DNA from: Burkholderiaceae bacterium
GTDB lineage: Bacteria > Pseudomonadota > Gammaproteobacteria > Burkholderiales > Burkholderiaceae_A
DNA: 64,000 nucleotides
Direction of reading: 5' to 3'
Assembly (NCBI GenBank): GCA_018882785.1
Contig: VERI01000004.1
Location: 29,218 to 93,217 of the forward strand
Below are positions 1 to 8,627 of this stretch, piece after piece. Position 1 is the first letter of the stretch, and each line of letters opens with the position of its first letter. Under the pieces are notes generated by a model. The model was not told the DNA's origin. It made no database searches and saw only the letters and a program-made list of their open reading frames with translations. The position numbers were made by a program, and so were the translations under genes.

Positions 1-310
1 TTCGAATACTGTTCTCGATAAACGGGTCCAGAAAGTCGGTTGGCGTTTCAAAATCGCCTCCGAAAATCTTTTCGGGATAGGTCTGTAGCAGTGGGGTGTA
101 GATCGTGCCCTGATAGTAAACAAGGAGCGGCCGGTCATTCGAAAGCACGTCTGCAAATAACGAGACCACAAATGCGATCGAGAATACCCACAGGCTGATA
201 TATCCGCGGCGGTTGCGCTTAAATCTCAGCCACGCCCGGCGGCCGGGCGATATGCTTTTCTGTGCTCCCCGAGAGGTGCTCCTCTCGCGTGTGTCATGGG
301 CGGCATTCAT
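1..310 (-). CDS. yejE: YejE-type peptide ABC transporter permease (N-terminal part, cut by window edge)
   Basis: The first 103 residues are visible; the rest lies outside the window. After a polar Arg-rich N-terminus (residues about 1-30) comes a first membrane segment (GYISLWVFSIAFVVSLF) and then a periplasmic stretch with the YejE hallmarks NDRPLL and FGGDFETPTDFLDPF. This region is typical of the second permease of the YejABEF oligopeptide/microcin C importer of the inner membrane. The start ATG overlaps the yejB stop in an ATGA junction, so the two permeases are probably translationally coupled. The ATPase gene yejF would be expected further left, outside the window. Family assignment is by recognition of the N-terminal region only. 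Confidence 0.82.
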   Translation of the reverse strand, partial: MNAAHDTRERSTSRGAQKSISPGRRAWLRFKRNRRGYISLWVFSIAFVVSLFADVLSNDRPLLVYYQGTIYTPLLQTYPEKIFGGDFETPTDFLDPFIENSIR

Positions 311-1407
311 CCGTTGTTGGCTCCGAACTGAACGCGTGGATCGACCCAGACATACATGAGATCGTTTAGTAGTTTGGCCAGAAGTCCAATCACCGAAAAA
401 AAGTAGAGCGTGCCCATTACGACGGGATAGTCACGTTTGATCACAGACTCATAGGACAACAGTCCCAGGCCATCGAGTGAAAACAGGGTCTCGATCAGTA
501 ATGATCCGGTAAAAAAAGCGCCGATAAATGCCGCTGGAAATCCGGTCACGATCGGAATCAGGGCGTTACGAAACACATGCCGCCAGAGCACCGTGCGTTC
601 TGACAGGCCTTTTGCCCGTGCGGTCAGGACGTACTGCTTGCGGATTTCTTCCAGCATGGTGTTTTTAGTCAGCATGGTGGTGACCGCGAAACTGCCCAGG
701 GTCATGCAGATAATCGGCAGGGTCAGGTGCCAGAAATAGTCCAGTAACTTTCCCATGAGGCTCAGGGATTCCCAGTCATCGGAGGTAAGTCCACGCAGTG
801 GGAATAGCTGCAGAAAGCTGCCCCCGCCGAAGAGCACCAGTAAGGCGACGCCGAGCACGAATCCGGGGATGGCGTAGCCCACGAGTATCGCGGTGCTGGT
901 CCATAGGTCAAAGCGTGAGCCGTGCCGGACGGCCTTCGCAATCCCGAGGGGGATTGAGATCAGGTAGGTCAGCAGAAAGGTCCATATTCCTAGGCTAATG
1001 GACACGGGGAGCTTGTCCTTCATCAGTTCCCAGACGCCGCGGTTATGAAAAAAGCTTTTGCCAAGATCAAAGGTCAGAAAACCTCCGATCATGTGCAGAA
1101 ACCGTTCATGGACCGGCTTGTCAAAGCCGTACAACGCCTTAATCTCTTCAAGCTTCGCTGCATCGATGCCACGATTGCCGCGATAGATATTGCTGGTCTG
1201 GCCGACCTCGGCGGAGGCAGCGCCCGGAAGGGTCGCGGAGGCGCCCCCGACGGCAGCATGATCACCTTTGAGCATTTGCACCATCTGCTCGACGGGACCG
1301 CCCGGCACAAACTGAATAATCGCGAATGTGATCAGCAGAATGCCGAAAAGCGTCGGCACCATCAGAAGGATGCGTTTACCGATATAGGAGAGAAGATGTG
1401 CGTTCAT
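307..1407 (-). CDS. yejB: YejB-type peptide ABC transporter permease
   Basis: Inner-membrane permease of a peptide/opine/nickel-type ABC importer, 366 residues from the chosen start (MNAHLLSYIGKRIL). It shows the canonical first helix followed by FVPGGPVEQM, the long YejB-specific periplasmic insertion (about residues 45-105) and the EAA-like cytoplasmic loop (LTARAKGLSERTVLWRHVFRNALIP, here noted in part). An upstream in-frame ATG at 1566 would give 419 residues but reads antisense-free into the yejA coding region. The 1407 start forms an ATGA overlap with the yejA stop and matches the family N-terminus, so I prefer it. The downstream yejE junction is also ATGA. Substrate is inferred from family: oligopeptides, possibly microcin C-like compounds. 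Confidence 0.9.
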   Translation of the reverse strand: MNAHLLSYIGKRILLMVPTLFGILLITFAIIQFVPGGPVEQMVQMLKGDHAAVGGASATLPGAASAEVGQTSNIYRGNRGIDAAKLEEIKALYGFDKPVHERFLHMIGGFLTFDLGKSFFHNRGVWELMKDKLPVSISLGIWTFLLTYLISIPLGIAKAVRHGSRFDLWTSTAILVGYAIPGFVLGVALLVLFGGGSFLQLFPLRGLTSDDWESLSLMGKLLDYFWHLTLPIICMTLGSFAVTTMLTKNTMLEEIRKQYVLTARAKGLSERTVLWRHVFRNALIPIVTGFPAAFIGAFFTGSLLIETLFSLDGLGLLSYESVIKRDYPVVMGTLYFFSVIGLLAKLLNDLMYVWVDPRVQFGANNG

Positions 1408-3356
1408 GGTGTGCGCTGACGTGGTCCCGAGGCCGTGCTGGATGCCGGCGCAGACGCCCACCACCATGCGGCGACAACCCAGTCTTCGGAGTGGTAGTAG
1501 TCGGGCAGCTGCGAAGGGGAATTCAGCCCTGTTTTGTACGCGATTCGGTGCACGTTGTTGTGCCAATGGGGAATCGCGTAATAGCCGTGCCGTAAGACCC
1601 GGTCCAGTGCCCGCGATGCAGTGACGAGCTCATCCCGTGTCTCGACGGCGAGAATACGTTTGATGAGCGCATCAACGATGGGATCTTTCAGCCCGATAAA
1701 GTTATCCGCACCGGGCTCATCGGCTGCGCTGCTCATAAAACGAAACACCAGTTCGTTGCCCGGACTCTGGCTGGAAAGATACCAATGCACGATCATGTCG
1801 TAGTCGTAGTCATCGACCCGTTTCTTATAAAGCGAGCTGTCTGTCACTCTCACTTTTGCGCGAATTCCGAGCTTTTCCAGGTTCCGCGAAAACGGGGCAA
1901 TGATCCGCTCCCAGGTTCGGCTCGACAGCAGCACCTCGAATTCGAACGGCCGGCCTGAGCCATCCCGGAGCGCGCCTTCCCGGAATGTCCAACCGGCCTC
2001 GGCCAGAAGTGCGCGCGCCTGGCGGAGATTCTCCCGAAGGGAGCTGGGTGGATTCGTAGTGGGGGGCAGCGGGACCTCGGAGAAGACGGCGGGCAAGAGC
2101 TTATCTTTGAGCGGCATGAGCAGTTTTAATTCATCCGCGGAGGGCTGACCGGTAGCGGCCATTGCAGTATTGGTGAAATAAGAAGTGGACCGTCTGTACT
2201 GGTTATAGAAAAGCTGTCGGTTCATCCATTCGTAGTCCAGTGCCAGTCCGATGGCCTGGCGGACCCGGACATCTGCGAATTGCGGTTTTCGAATGTTGAA
2301 GTAAAACGCCTGCAGCCCCTGGGCGTTGGCGTTGGGCAGCTCTGTTTTGATCAGACTGCCGTTTGAAAACTTCTGGCCAATGTAGCTGCGCGCCCAGTTC
2401 TTGGCCGCGTTTTCGTGCACAAAATCAAACTCGCCGGCCTTGAACGCCTCGATTCGCGCAAACTCATCCTTGTAGTAGCGGAAACTGATGGTGTCGAAGT
2501 TGAATTGACCTTTTCGGCTCGGCACTTGGTCAGCCCAGTAATTCTGCTGACGTCGGAATCGAATGGTCTTTCCCAGATCAAGCCGATCAATGACATAGGG
2601 CCCGCTGGCGATTGGGTGCTGGAGAATCCACTGCTCAAACGGCATGGGCCCAGACTGGGCCATCCCCCATTTTTTGGAAAAGACCGGCACCGCACCAACA
2701 ATCATATGAAGCTCGCGGTTACGGCGGGAGAAATTAAATCGAATCGTCTGGTCGTTGATGACCTCGGCGTCACGGACATCTGCCCAGTAGTTCCGCCATA
2801 TTGGATTGGCGGCCTTGCTGCGTAGCGTGTCAAACGAGAACTTGACGTCCTCGGCGGTCACCGGATCGCCGTTAGAGAATCGTGCCTCGGGGCGCAGTCG
2901 GAACGTAATTGACATGCGGTCTGCGGCCAGTTGCATATCTTTGGCCAGCAGTCCATACATGCTCATGGGTTCATCGAGGCTGCCGATGGTGAGTGATTCG
3001 AACATCAGGTCCATCACCCCCCGCGCCGCAATGCCTTTTAACGTAAATGGATTGAGCTTATCGAAGGTGCCCATCGCGGACAGCCGCAGCTCTCCGCCCC
3101 GCGGCGCATCGGGACGCACATAGCGAAAATGGGTGAAATCAGGCCCGTAGCGCGGCGTATCCCCCAGCGCCATGCCATGAACGAATCCCGATGGCCCACT
3201 TTGAGTCTTGGGGGACGCGGCCGTGGCGCCGTCACCCGTCGTCAACAGGGCCAGCGAGAGCACCACAAATAGGGCGAACCAGCCGCGCTGAATCAGCGGC
3301 GCTCGGCCCATACAAAACCGCTGGGGAGTCGGAGAGGGGGAGGTTTGCAACGTCAT
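1404..3356 (-). CDS. yejA: YejA-type periplasmic peptide-binding protein
   Basis: Solute-binding protein (SBP family 5) of 650 residues that delivers peptides to YejB/YejE in the periplasm. A signal peptide is visible: an Arg-containing n-region, a hydrophobic core (WFALFVVLSLALLTT) and a likely cleavage after GATA around residue 47. The mature part shows the cluster C family pattern (FRLRPEARFSNGDPVTAEDVKFSFD; DVRVRQAIGLALDYEWMN). Start is either 3356 or the internal ATG at 3311, and both keep the signal peptide. It is the first gene of a yejA-yejB-yejE operon with ATGA junctions. The C-terminal tail is Ala/Ser/Pro-rich and looks unstructured. Confidence 0.88.
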   Translation of the reverse strand: MTLQTSPSPTPQRFCMGRAPLIQRGWFALFVVLSLALLTTGDGATAASPKTQSGPSGFVHGMALGDTPRYGPDFTHFRYVRPDAPRGGELRLSAMGTFDKLNPFTLKGIAARGVMDLMFESLTIGSLDEPMSMYGLLAKDMQLAADRMSITFRLRPEARFSNGDPVTAEDVKFSFDTLRSKAANPIWRNYWADVRDAEVINDQTIRFNFSRRNRELHMIVGAVPVFSKKWGMAQSGPMPFEQWILQHPIASGPYVIDRLDLGKTIRFRRQQNYWADQVPSRKGQFNFDTISFRYYKDEFARIEAFKAGEFDFVHENAAKNWARSYIGQKFSNGSLIKTELPNANAQGLQAFYFNIRKPQFADVRVRQAIGLALDYEWMNRQLFYNQYRRSTSYFTNTAMAATGQPSADELKLLMPLKDKLLPAVFSEVPLPPTTNPPSSLRENLRQARALLAEAGWTFREGALRDGSGRPFEFEVLLSSRTWERIIAPFSRNLEKLGIRAKVRVTDSSLYKKRVDDYDYDMIVHWYLSSQSPGNELVFRFMSSAADEPGADNFIGLKDPIVDALIKRILAVETRDELVTASRALDRVLRHGYYAIPHWHNNVHRIAYKTGLNSPSQLPDYYHSEDWVVAAWWWASAPASSTASGPRQRTP

Positions 3357-3465
3357 GGACGCAGTGTAGCCAAGCCAAGCAGGTGGAGACGATTAGAATT
3401 GGCCCTACGACGCGTGCCGTTTTACTGGGGCGCCGCTGAATCGGACTGCTTTCAAAGGAGGTGTC

Positions 3466-4251
3466 ATGGCGTTTTTACAGGGCAAACGGTTCCTTATCAC
3501 GGGCCTGCTGTCGAATCGATCGATCGCCTATGGCATCGCACAGTCCTGCCACGCGCAGGGGGCTGAGCTCGCCTTCACCTATCAGAATGAACGGTTTGAA
3601 CAGCGGGTAAAAGAAATGGCCGCCGATTTCGGAAGCAGCCTATGCTTTCCCCTGGATGTCGCCGAGGATGCCCAGATTGACGCTTGCTTTCGCGCCTTGT
3701 CGGCGCACTGGCCGCATTTTGATGGCCTCGTCCACGCTATTGCATTTGCACCCCGCGAGGCAATCGCAGGCCAGTTCTTGGATGGACTCTCCCGGGAGGG
3801 ATTCCGGGTGGCCCACGAGATCTCTGCCTACAGCTTTCCGGCGCTTGCCAAGGCTGCCCTGCCACTCATGAACGCACAGGGTGGCGCAATGGTGACCCTG
3901 TCCTACCTGGGCGCGGAGCGTGTGGTGTCGAACTACAACACCATGGGCCTTGCCAAGGCGAGCCTAGAGGCATCGGTGAGGTATCTTGCGGCGGATCTGG
4001 GGCCTAAAAATATTCGTGTCAATGGAATCTCTGCAGGACCCGTTCGCACGCTTGCAGCGGCCGGGATCAAAGGTTTTAGCAAGATTCTCGATGTCGTCGA
4101 GCAGACGGCCCCCCTTCGTCGGAATGTAACGATTCAGGATGTTGGCAATGTGGCCGCTTTCCTGCTGTCTGATCTCGCGGCGGGTGTAACGGGTGAGGTG
4201 ACTTATGTGGATGGAGGGTTTAATAAGGTCGCCGTGAATGTCGTGGAGTAA
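3466..4251 (+). CDS. fabI: Enoyl-[acyl-carrier-protein] reductase (NADH), FabI
   Basis: Catalyses the last reductive step of each fatty-acid elongation cycle, using NADH, in the cytoplasm. It is 261 residues, the normal family length. The atypical SDR signature of FabI is visible: Tyr147, Tyr157 and Lys164 in a Y-x6-K arrangement, the N-terminal nucleotide-binding GLLSNRSIAYGIA and the C-terminal YVDGGF. The start is fixed by a strong ribosome site, AAAGGAGG at 3454-3461. Residue 93 is Ala where E. coli has Gly. It is the first gene of a same-strand run; the selenosugar synthase gene begins 3 bases after its stop, so co-transcription is likely although the functions appear unrelated. Confidence 0.95.
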   Translation: MAFLQGKRFLITGLLSNRSIAYGIAQSCHAQGAELAFTYQNERFEQRVKEMAADFGSSLCFPLDVAEDAQIDACFRALSAHWPHFDGLVHAIAFAPREAIAGQFLDGLSREGFRVAHEISAYSFPALAKAALPLMNAQGGAMVTLSYLGAERVVSNYNTMGLAKASLEASVRYLAADLGPKNIRVNGISAGPVRTLAAAGIKGFSKILDVVEQTAPLRRNVTIQDVGNVAAFLLSDLAAGVTGEVTYVDGGFNKVAVNVVE

Positions 4252-4254
4252 TCC

Positions 4255-5328
4255 ATGACGCGTCGGATCGATGTCAGGATCCTGACACCCTTCGGTGCCG
4301 CATCGGGAATGGGTAATTGGCGGACAGCGAGCCGTTATGCCCAGATGTTGCGTGCGAGTGGATTAAATGCGTCGGTGTTTGAGCCCAGTGCGATTGCCGA
4401 CGCCTGCCTGGAGTCGGGCCAGCGGACGGTCGCAATTGTGCTGAATGCACAGCGTTCAGCCAAGGAATTACAGGCCTTTGTTCGCGCGAAAATTCCAGTC
4501 ATGCTGGTGATGACCGGGACCGATATTTATGGCGCACTTCGGCAGGAGCGGAGCGGATCCCCAGAATACGCGGCAACGGAGCAGGCGCTTCGGTCTGCCG
4601 CGCTGATCGTGACACTGCAGGCAGAGGCTAGCCAAGAAATTGGATCCCGCTGGCCTGAGCTTTCGCCACGGGTATTCACGCTGATGCAGACCTCACCGAC
4701 CCGCAAGCCCTATGCGCCGATCATCACGCTGCAGAGCAAGACGGTACGTTTTCTAATTGCGGCCCATATTCGGGAAGAGAAAGATCCGCGGACAGCATTT
4801 TTTGCATTTCATCGGGCCTTTCCAGAGGGCTGGGCCCGGCGTTGGGATGGTGGGCGGGTACCGGTACGGCTGATCCATGTGGGCAGTCATCGTGATCGCG
4901 CGCTGGCGCGAGAGATGCTGCAGCTCTCTGGCCAGTTCCAGGGCATTTTGCTCGAAGGTCCGTTGACCCATGCGCAGACCATGCGTCGCATGACCCACGT
5001 CCATGGCCTGATTCAACCGTCCGTCTCGGAGGGCGGCGCCTTGGTGGTCGCGGAGGCGGTGGGCTGTCGGCTGCCAGTGATCGCCTCGGATATTGCGGCA
5101 CATCGTGCCCAGCTGGGCCGGGATGACCCAGGTCTTTTCCCTGCGGGAGATGTTGACGCGCTGGCAGCGCGACTGACGCGATTTATCCAGGATCAGGACT
5201 TTCTGCATCAGCTGCGCAATCATCAGACCTCGATGGCGTCAACGCTGACCTCTCCAGCCCAAGAGCGGGACGAATTGGTTAGACTCGTGCGTCGTCTGGC
5301 TGAGTTACTACCGAAAGAATCATCATGA
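4255..5328 (+). CDS. senB: SenB-like selenosugar synthase (glycosyltransferase family protein)
   Basis: A 357-residue GT-B-fold glycosyltransferase-like protein of the kind placed in the SenB family. SenB condenses selenophosphate with a UDP-sugar (UDP-GlcNAc in characterised enzymes) to give a selenosugar, the first committed step of selenoneine synthesis. Seen here: an N-terminal GNWRTASRYAQML, LNAQRSAKEL, VMTGTDIYGAL, mid-protein HIREEKDPRTAFFA and a C-terminal nucleotide-sugar region, QPSVSEGGALVVAEAVG. The stop overlaps the selD start (ATGA), which ties it to the enzyme that makes selenophosphate. No SenA (EgtB-like, histidine-linking) gene lies next to it. Assignment is by remembered family motifs plus context; a different sugar transferase is possible. 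Confidence 0.78.
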   Translation: MTRRIDVRILTPFGAASGMGNWRTASRYAQMLRASGLNASVFEPSAIADACLESGQRTVAIVLNAQRSAKELQAFVRAKIPVMLVMTGTDIYGALRQERSGSPEYAATEQALRSAALIVTLQAEASQEIGSRWPELSPRVFTLMQTSPTRKPYAPIITLQSKTVRFLIAAHIREEKDPRTAFFAFHRAFPEGWARRWDGGRVPVRLIHVGSHRDRALAREMLQLSGQFQGILLEGPLTHAQTMRRMTHVHGLIQPSVSEGGALVVAEAVGCRLPVIASDIAAHRAQLGRDDPGLFPAGDVDALAARLTRFIQDQDFLHQLRNHQTSMASTLTSPAQERDELVRLVRRLAELLPKESS

Positions 5329-6392
5329 ACGGCCCCCATACCAATGCCCATCCCCGTCTGACATCGTTGGCCCACGGCGGTGGCTGCGGCTGCAAGATCT
5401 CGCCGGCGATCCTGTCGCAGATACTGGCCAAGATGCCGGTCGGAATCATGCCCAAGGAACTTCTGGTCGGCACCGAGACCAGTGATGACGCAGCAGTCTG
5501 GCGTCTGAATGATCAGCAGGCCTTGGTGGCGACGACCGATTTTTTTACCCCCGTGGTGGATGATCCCGCTGATTTCGGTGCGATTGCAGCGACCAACGCG
5601 ATCTCGGATATCTATGCAATGGGTGCACGGCCAATTTTCGCGTTGGCACTGGTGGGCATGCCCGTGCAGGTGCTGCCTGCCGAGACGGTTGCCGCGATTC
5701 TGCGTGCAGGTCAGCAGGTCTGCCAGTCCGCGGGCATTCCCATTGCCGGCGGACATACGATTGATTCTGTAGAGCCGATCTATGGCCTGGTCGTACTGGG
5801 ACTGGCGCATCCTGATCACATTCGACGTAATCGTGATGCCCGCGAGGGCGACGTATTAATTCTGGGCAAGGGGCTCGGAGTGGGTGTCTATTCGGCAGCG
5901 TTTAAAAAAGATGCCCTGCCTGAGGCGCTTTATCGGGAAATGATTGCATCAACAACACAGCTCAATCGTGTTGGGGCAGAACTTGGACAAGACGCTGCCG
6001 TCCATGCACTTACCGATATCACTGGATTTGGACTTGCCGGCCATGTGCTTGAGATCGCCCGCGGCTCTGGCCTGGATGCGCAGGTATCCCTGTCGGCCCT
6101 GCCGTTGCTGCCCGGTGTATCGGATCTGATTGCGGCCGGGTTTTTCACCGGAGCGTCGGATCGAAACTGGGAGAGCTATGGATCGGATGTGGAAATACGC
6201 GATATGCAGCAGGCCCAAAAGGTGCTCGTGACTGACCCACAGACCAGTGGCGGTTTGCTTGCCTGTGTGGCGCCGGAGTCGGTCGACCGGGTCCTTTCCG
6301 TTTTTCAGGCGGCTGGATTTTCGCGAGCGACGGCCATCGGGACCATGACGGCGATGCAGTCGGATCGGCCAAAAGTTCGTCTGAACATCTAA
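5325..6392 (+). CDS. selD: Selenophosphate synthase (selenide, water dikinase)
   Basis: Makes selenophosphate from selenide and ATP, the selenium donor for Sec-tRNA, selenouridine in tRNA, and selenosugars. It is 355 residues, close to the family norm. The N-terminal Gly-rich loop carries Cys21 and Lys24, equivalent to E. coli Cys17 and Lys20, so this is a cysteine rather than a selenocysteine enzyme. Conserved GTETSDDAAV, DFFTPVVDDP, NAISDIYAMGARP, GGHTID and TDPQTSGGLL are all present. Translation is coupled to the senB-like gene by an ATGA overlap. No selA, selB, selU or selenocysteine-containing reading frame was seen in this window, so the selenosugar route is the only local use visible. 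Confidence 0.95.
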   Translation: MNGPHTNAHPRLTSLAHGGGCGCKISPAILSQILAKMPVGIMPKELLVGTETSDDAAVWRLNDQQALVATTDFFTPVVDDPADFGAIAATNAISDIYAMGARPIFALALVGMPVQVLPAETVAAILRAGQQVCQSAGIPIAGGHTIDSVEPIYGLVVLGLAHPDHIRRNRDAREGDVLILGKGLGVGVYSAAFKKDALPEALYREMIASTTQLNRVGAELGQDAAVHALTDITGFGLAGHVLEIARGSGLDAQVSLSALPLLPGVSDLIAAGFFTGASDRNWESYGSDVEIRDMQQAQKVLVTDPQTSGGLLACVAPESVDRVLSVFQAAGFSRATAIGTMTAMQSDRPKVRLNI

Positions 6393-6408
6393 AGGTTAGT
6401 TCATCACG

Positions 6409-7215
6409 ATGAAGCAATATCACGACCTCATGCGGCACGTGCTTGAGCACGGCGCAGTGAAAACCGATCGGACGGGTACGGGAACACGTTCGGTATTCGG
6501 CTGGCAGATGCGATTTAATCTGGCCGATGGCTTTCCCATGGTGACTACCAAAAAGCTCCACACCAAATCCATCATTCACGAGCTGCTGTGGTTTTTGTCA
6601 GGTTCATCGAATGTCCGGCCCCTGCAGGACAAGGGGGTGAGCATCTGGGACGAGTGGGCGCGGGAAGACGGCGATCTTGGGCCCGTATATGGTGTCCAGT
6701 GGCGGTCTTGGCCTGCACCCACCCCCGAGAATCCGCATGCGGTGATCGATCAGATTTCTCGCCTGATGCAGGATCTGCATCAGACACCTGATTCTCGTCG
6801 TCTGATTGTTTCAGCCTGGAACGTCGCCCAGATTCCGCAGATGGCCCTTGCCCCATGCCATGCGTTATTTCAGTTCTATGTGGCCGAGGGCAGGCTGTCC
6901 TGTCAGCTTTATCAGCGCAGTGCAGATATTTTTTTGGGGGTGCCGTTTAATATTGCCAGCTATGCCTTACTCACCCACATGGTCGCGCAGCAGGCGGGCC
7001 TTGCGCCAGGAGATTTCATCTGGACTGGGGGTGATTGCCATCTGTATTCGAACCATTTGGATCAGGCGCGGGAGCAGCTCGCGCGCACGCCGTATCCGCT
7101 GCCGAAATTAATGATTCATCGCTGCCCAGATTCAATTTTTGACTACCGGTTCGAGGATTTCGAGATTGTCGGCTATGAATGCCACCCGCACATCAAGGCG
7201 CCTGTCGCGGTCTGA
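6409..7215 (+). CDS. thyA: Thymidylate synthase
   Basis: Converts dUMP to dTMP using methylene-tetrahydrofolate as both one-carbon donor and reductant. It is 268 residues, against 264 in E. coli. The catalytic Cys150 sits in [10 protein letters not shown]. The phosphate-binding Arg is in DRTGTGT, the substrate region is [18 protein letters not shown] and the C-terminal part ends [10 protein letters not shown]. It lies 16 bases after selD and its stop overlaps the folA start by one base (TGATG). The product dihydrofolate is recycled by FolA, so thyA-folA is a functional as well as a translational pair. Confidence 0.97.
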   Translation: MKQYHDLMRHVLEHGAVKTDRTGTGTRSVFGWQMRFNLADGFPMVTTKKLHTKSIIHELLWFLSGSSNVRPLQDKGVSIWDEWAREDGDLGPVYGVQWRSWPAPTPENPHAVIDQISRLMQDLHQTPDSRRLIVSAWNVAQIPQMALAPCHALFQFYVAEGRLSCQLYQRSADIFLGVPFNIASYALLTHMVAQQAGLAPGDFIWTGGDCHLYSNHLDQAREQLARTPYPLPKLMIHRCPDSIFDYRFEDFEIVGYECHPHIKAPVAV

Positions 7216-7733
7216 TGGGGCAGTTAATCCTTCTTGCAGCTGTTGCCCATCGGCGTGTGATCGGGCAGGACAATGCCTTGCCCTGGCATCTGCCAGAGGA
7301 TTTAAAGCGATTTAAGTCGCTGACAACGGGCCATGTCGTGGCCATGGGCCGCAAGACGTTTCAGTCAATTATCGATCGCCTAGGCAGGCCGCTGCCGAAT
7401 CGCCACTCGGTGGTTCTCACCCGAAGCGCTGGCTGGAGGCCCGACTGGCCAGACCGTCAGAGCGATGATTCGGTATCTGTGCTCCATGATGTGACGGGAC
7501 TAGAACAGCTCTCAGAAGGGCCGGTATTCGTGATTGGCGGTGCAGAGATTTATGCCCAGACGATCTCCCATGCGGATATTTTGGAATTGACCGAGATTGA
7601 TCTTGACGTACCGGGGGATGCATTTTTTCCAGAGATTGATCTCGGTCTCTGGCAGGGGTCGCACAGTGAGTGGTTATCGAGCGAGAAAAGCGGGCTGCGG
7701 TACCGTTATATCCAATATCGTCGCACGGCTTAA
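7215..7733 (+). CDS. folA: Dihydrofolate reductase
   Basis: NADPH-dependent reductase regenerating tetrahydrofolate after the ThyA reaction; the target of trimethoprim. It is 172 residues from the ATG at 7215, chosen because it overlaps the thyA stop as TGATG and gives the family N-terminus. An upstream ATG at 7179 would add 12 residues inside thyA. Asp29 in LPEDLKRFK is the equivalent of E. coli Asp27. The cofactor motif MGRKTFQSI and the C-terminal FVIGGAEIYAQTI are present. Nothing suggests a resistant variant. Confidence 0.95.
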   Translation: MGQLILLAAVAHRRVIGQDNALPWHLPEDLKRFKSLTTGHVVAMGRKTFQSIIDRLGRPLPNRHSVVLTRSAGWRPDWPDRQSDDSVSVLHDVTGLEQLSEGPVFVIGGAEIYAQTISHADILELTEIDLDVPGDAFFPEIDLGLWQGSHSEWLSSEKSGLRYRYIQYRRTA

Positions 7734-7748
7734 GGTGGTGAATAGCGT

Positions 7749-8612
7749 ATGTCTAAGATAATGATGATCGTTCGAATCTCAGTTGTGTCCGTGTTTCTTG
7801 CGCCTGTGCTTACCGGCTGTCAGAAACCACCCGAGCCGACTGCGCCCCCGCGGATGGTGAAAGTCTTTACGGTTGGTGACTCTGTGGAGTCAGATGCCTC
7901 CTCTGGCGTACTCGCGATGCCGGCCCCAATGGTGCGGGATCCAGCGGCCTTGTCCTTTGATGCAGCAGGCCGGGTGATTGCAGTGATGGCTGCTGTCGGC
8001 GAACAGGTATTCCCTGGGCAGACGCTCGCCCGCCTGGATCCCCGCGATCTCGCGCTCAGCGAGTCATCCGCCAAGACACAGTTCGACGCTGCGCGTGCAG
8101 AGCTTGATTTTTCAGAGAGTGATTTTCGTCGTTATGCCGACCTGCACGCCAAGGGGTTTATTTCAAAAGCCGAGCTGGACCGTCGGCATGCTCAGCTCAA
8201 ACTTGCCAGGGCGCGCTTTGAGGCGACTGCTGAGCAGCTTGGATTCATTACGCTGCGGGCGATTGAGGCAGGCCAGATTCAGGCGGTGCTGATTCAGCCG
8301 GGTGCCGTGGTTCAGCCGCGGCAGGTTGCATTCATTGTCAAGCTCTCTGCGCCCCGTTCCCCGGCCGCGGCCGGGCAGCGGCCTGCGGGGCTGCGACTTC
8401 CATTGTCTGCGCTGGTGGAGGGCAAGGCGGTCTATAAGATTGTGGACCAGGGCGATGGGACGTTACGACTGCGGCGGGTCGAGGTGGTGATCGGGCAGGT
8501 GACGGAGTCGTTTGCCGAGGTACGCGAGGGGTTATCACGCGGGGATCGGATCGTCGGCGCAGGCGTGCATCTGCTTGCCGATGGAGAACCCGTCCGGCTG
8601 TTCTCGCAGTAG
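7749..8612 (+). CDS. RND efflux periplasmic adaptor lipoprotein, shorter than usual
   Basis: Membrane-fusion protein that bridges the downstream RND pump to an outer-membrane channel. A lipoprotein signal is visible, with lipobox LTGC placing the modified Cys at residue 24. The two halves of a lipoyl (barrel-sandwich) domain flank an alpha-hairpin of about residues 95-160 (RYADLHAKGFISKAELDRR). The half-domain after the hairpin (GAVVQPRQVAFIV) runs almost directly into membrane-proximal sequence (LPLSALVEGKAVYKIV), so the beta-barrel domain normally between them seems missing. Length is 287 residues against about 350-400 for the family. The pump gene follows after 15 bases. No outer-membrane factor gene is present here. 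Confidence 0.82.
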   Translation: MSKIMMIVRISVVSVFLAPVLTGCQKPPEPTAPPRMVKVFTVGDSVESDASSGVLAMPAPMVRDPAALSFDAAGRVIAVMAAVGEQVFPGQTLARLDPRDLALSESSAKTQFDAARAELDFSESDFRRYADLHAKGFISKAELDRRHAQLKLARARFEATAEQLGFITLRAIEAGQIQAVLIQPGAVVQPRQVAFIVKLSAPRSPAAAGQRPAGLRLPLSALVEGKAVYKIVDQGDGTLRLRRVEVVIGQVTESFAEVREGLSRGDRIVGAGVHLLADGEPVRLFSQ

Positions 8613-8627
8613 AGGCCGGTCACATTC

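Noticed and set aside
1408..1566. A longer YejB start at 1566.
   Set aside because: It would add 53 Arg-rich residues antisense-free but wholly inside yejA; the ATGA junction at 1407 and the family N-terminus fit better.
3736..3750. FabI Ala93 (Gly in E. coli) as a triclosan-resistance change.
   Set aside because: Ala occurs naturally at the equivalent position in other FabI enzymes such as that of S. aureus; no other resistance change is obvious.
5325..6392. SelD as evidence for selenocysteine proteins in this window.
   Set aside because: SelD uses Cys21, not Sec, and no frame with an in-frame TGA plus a SECIS-like hairpin, and no selA or selB gene, was seen. The coupling points to selenosugar use.
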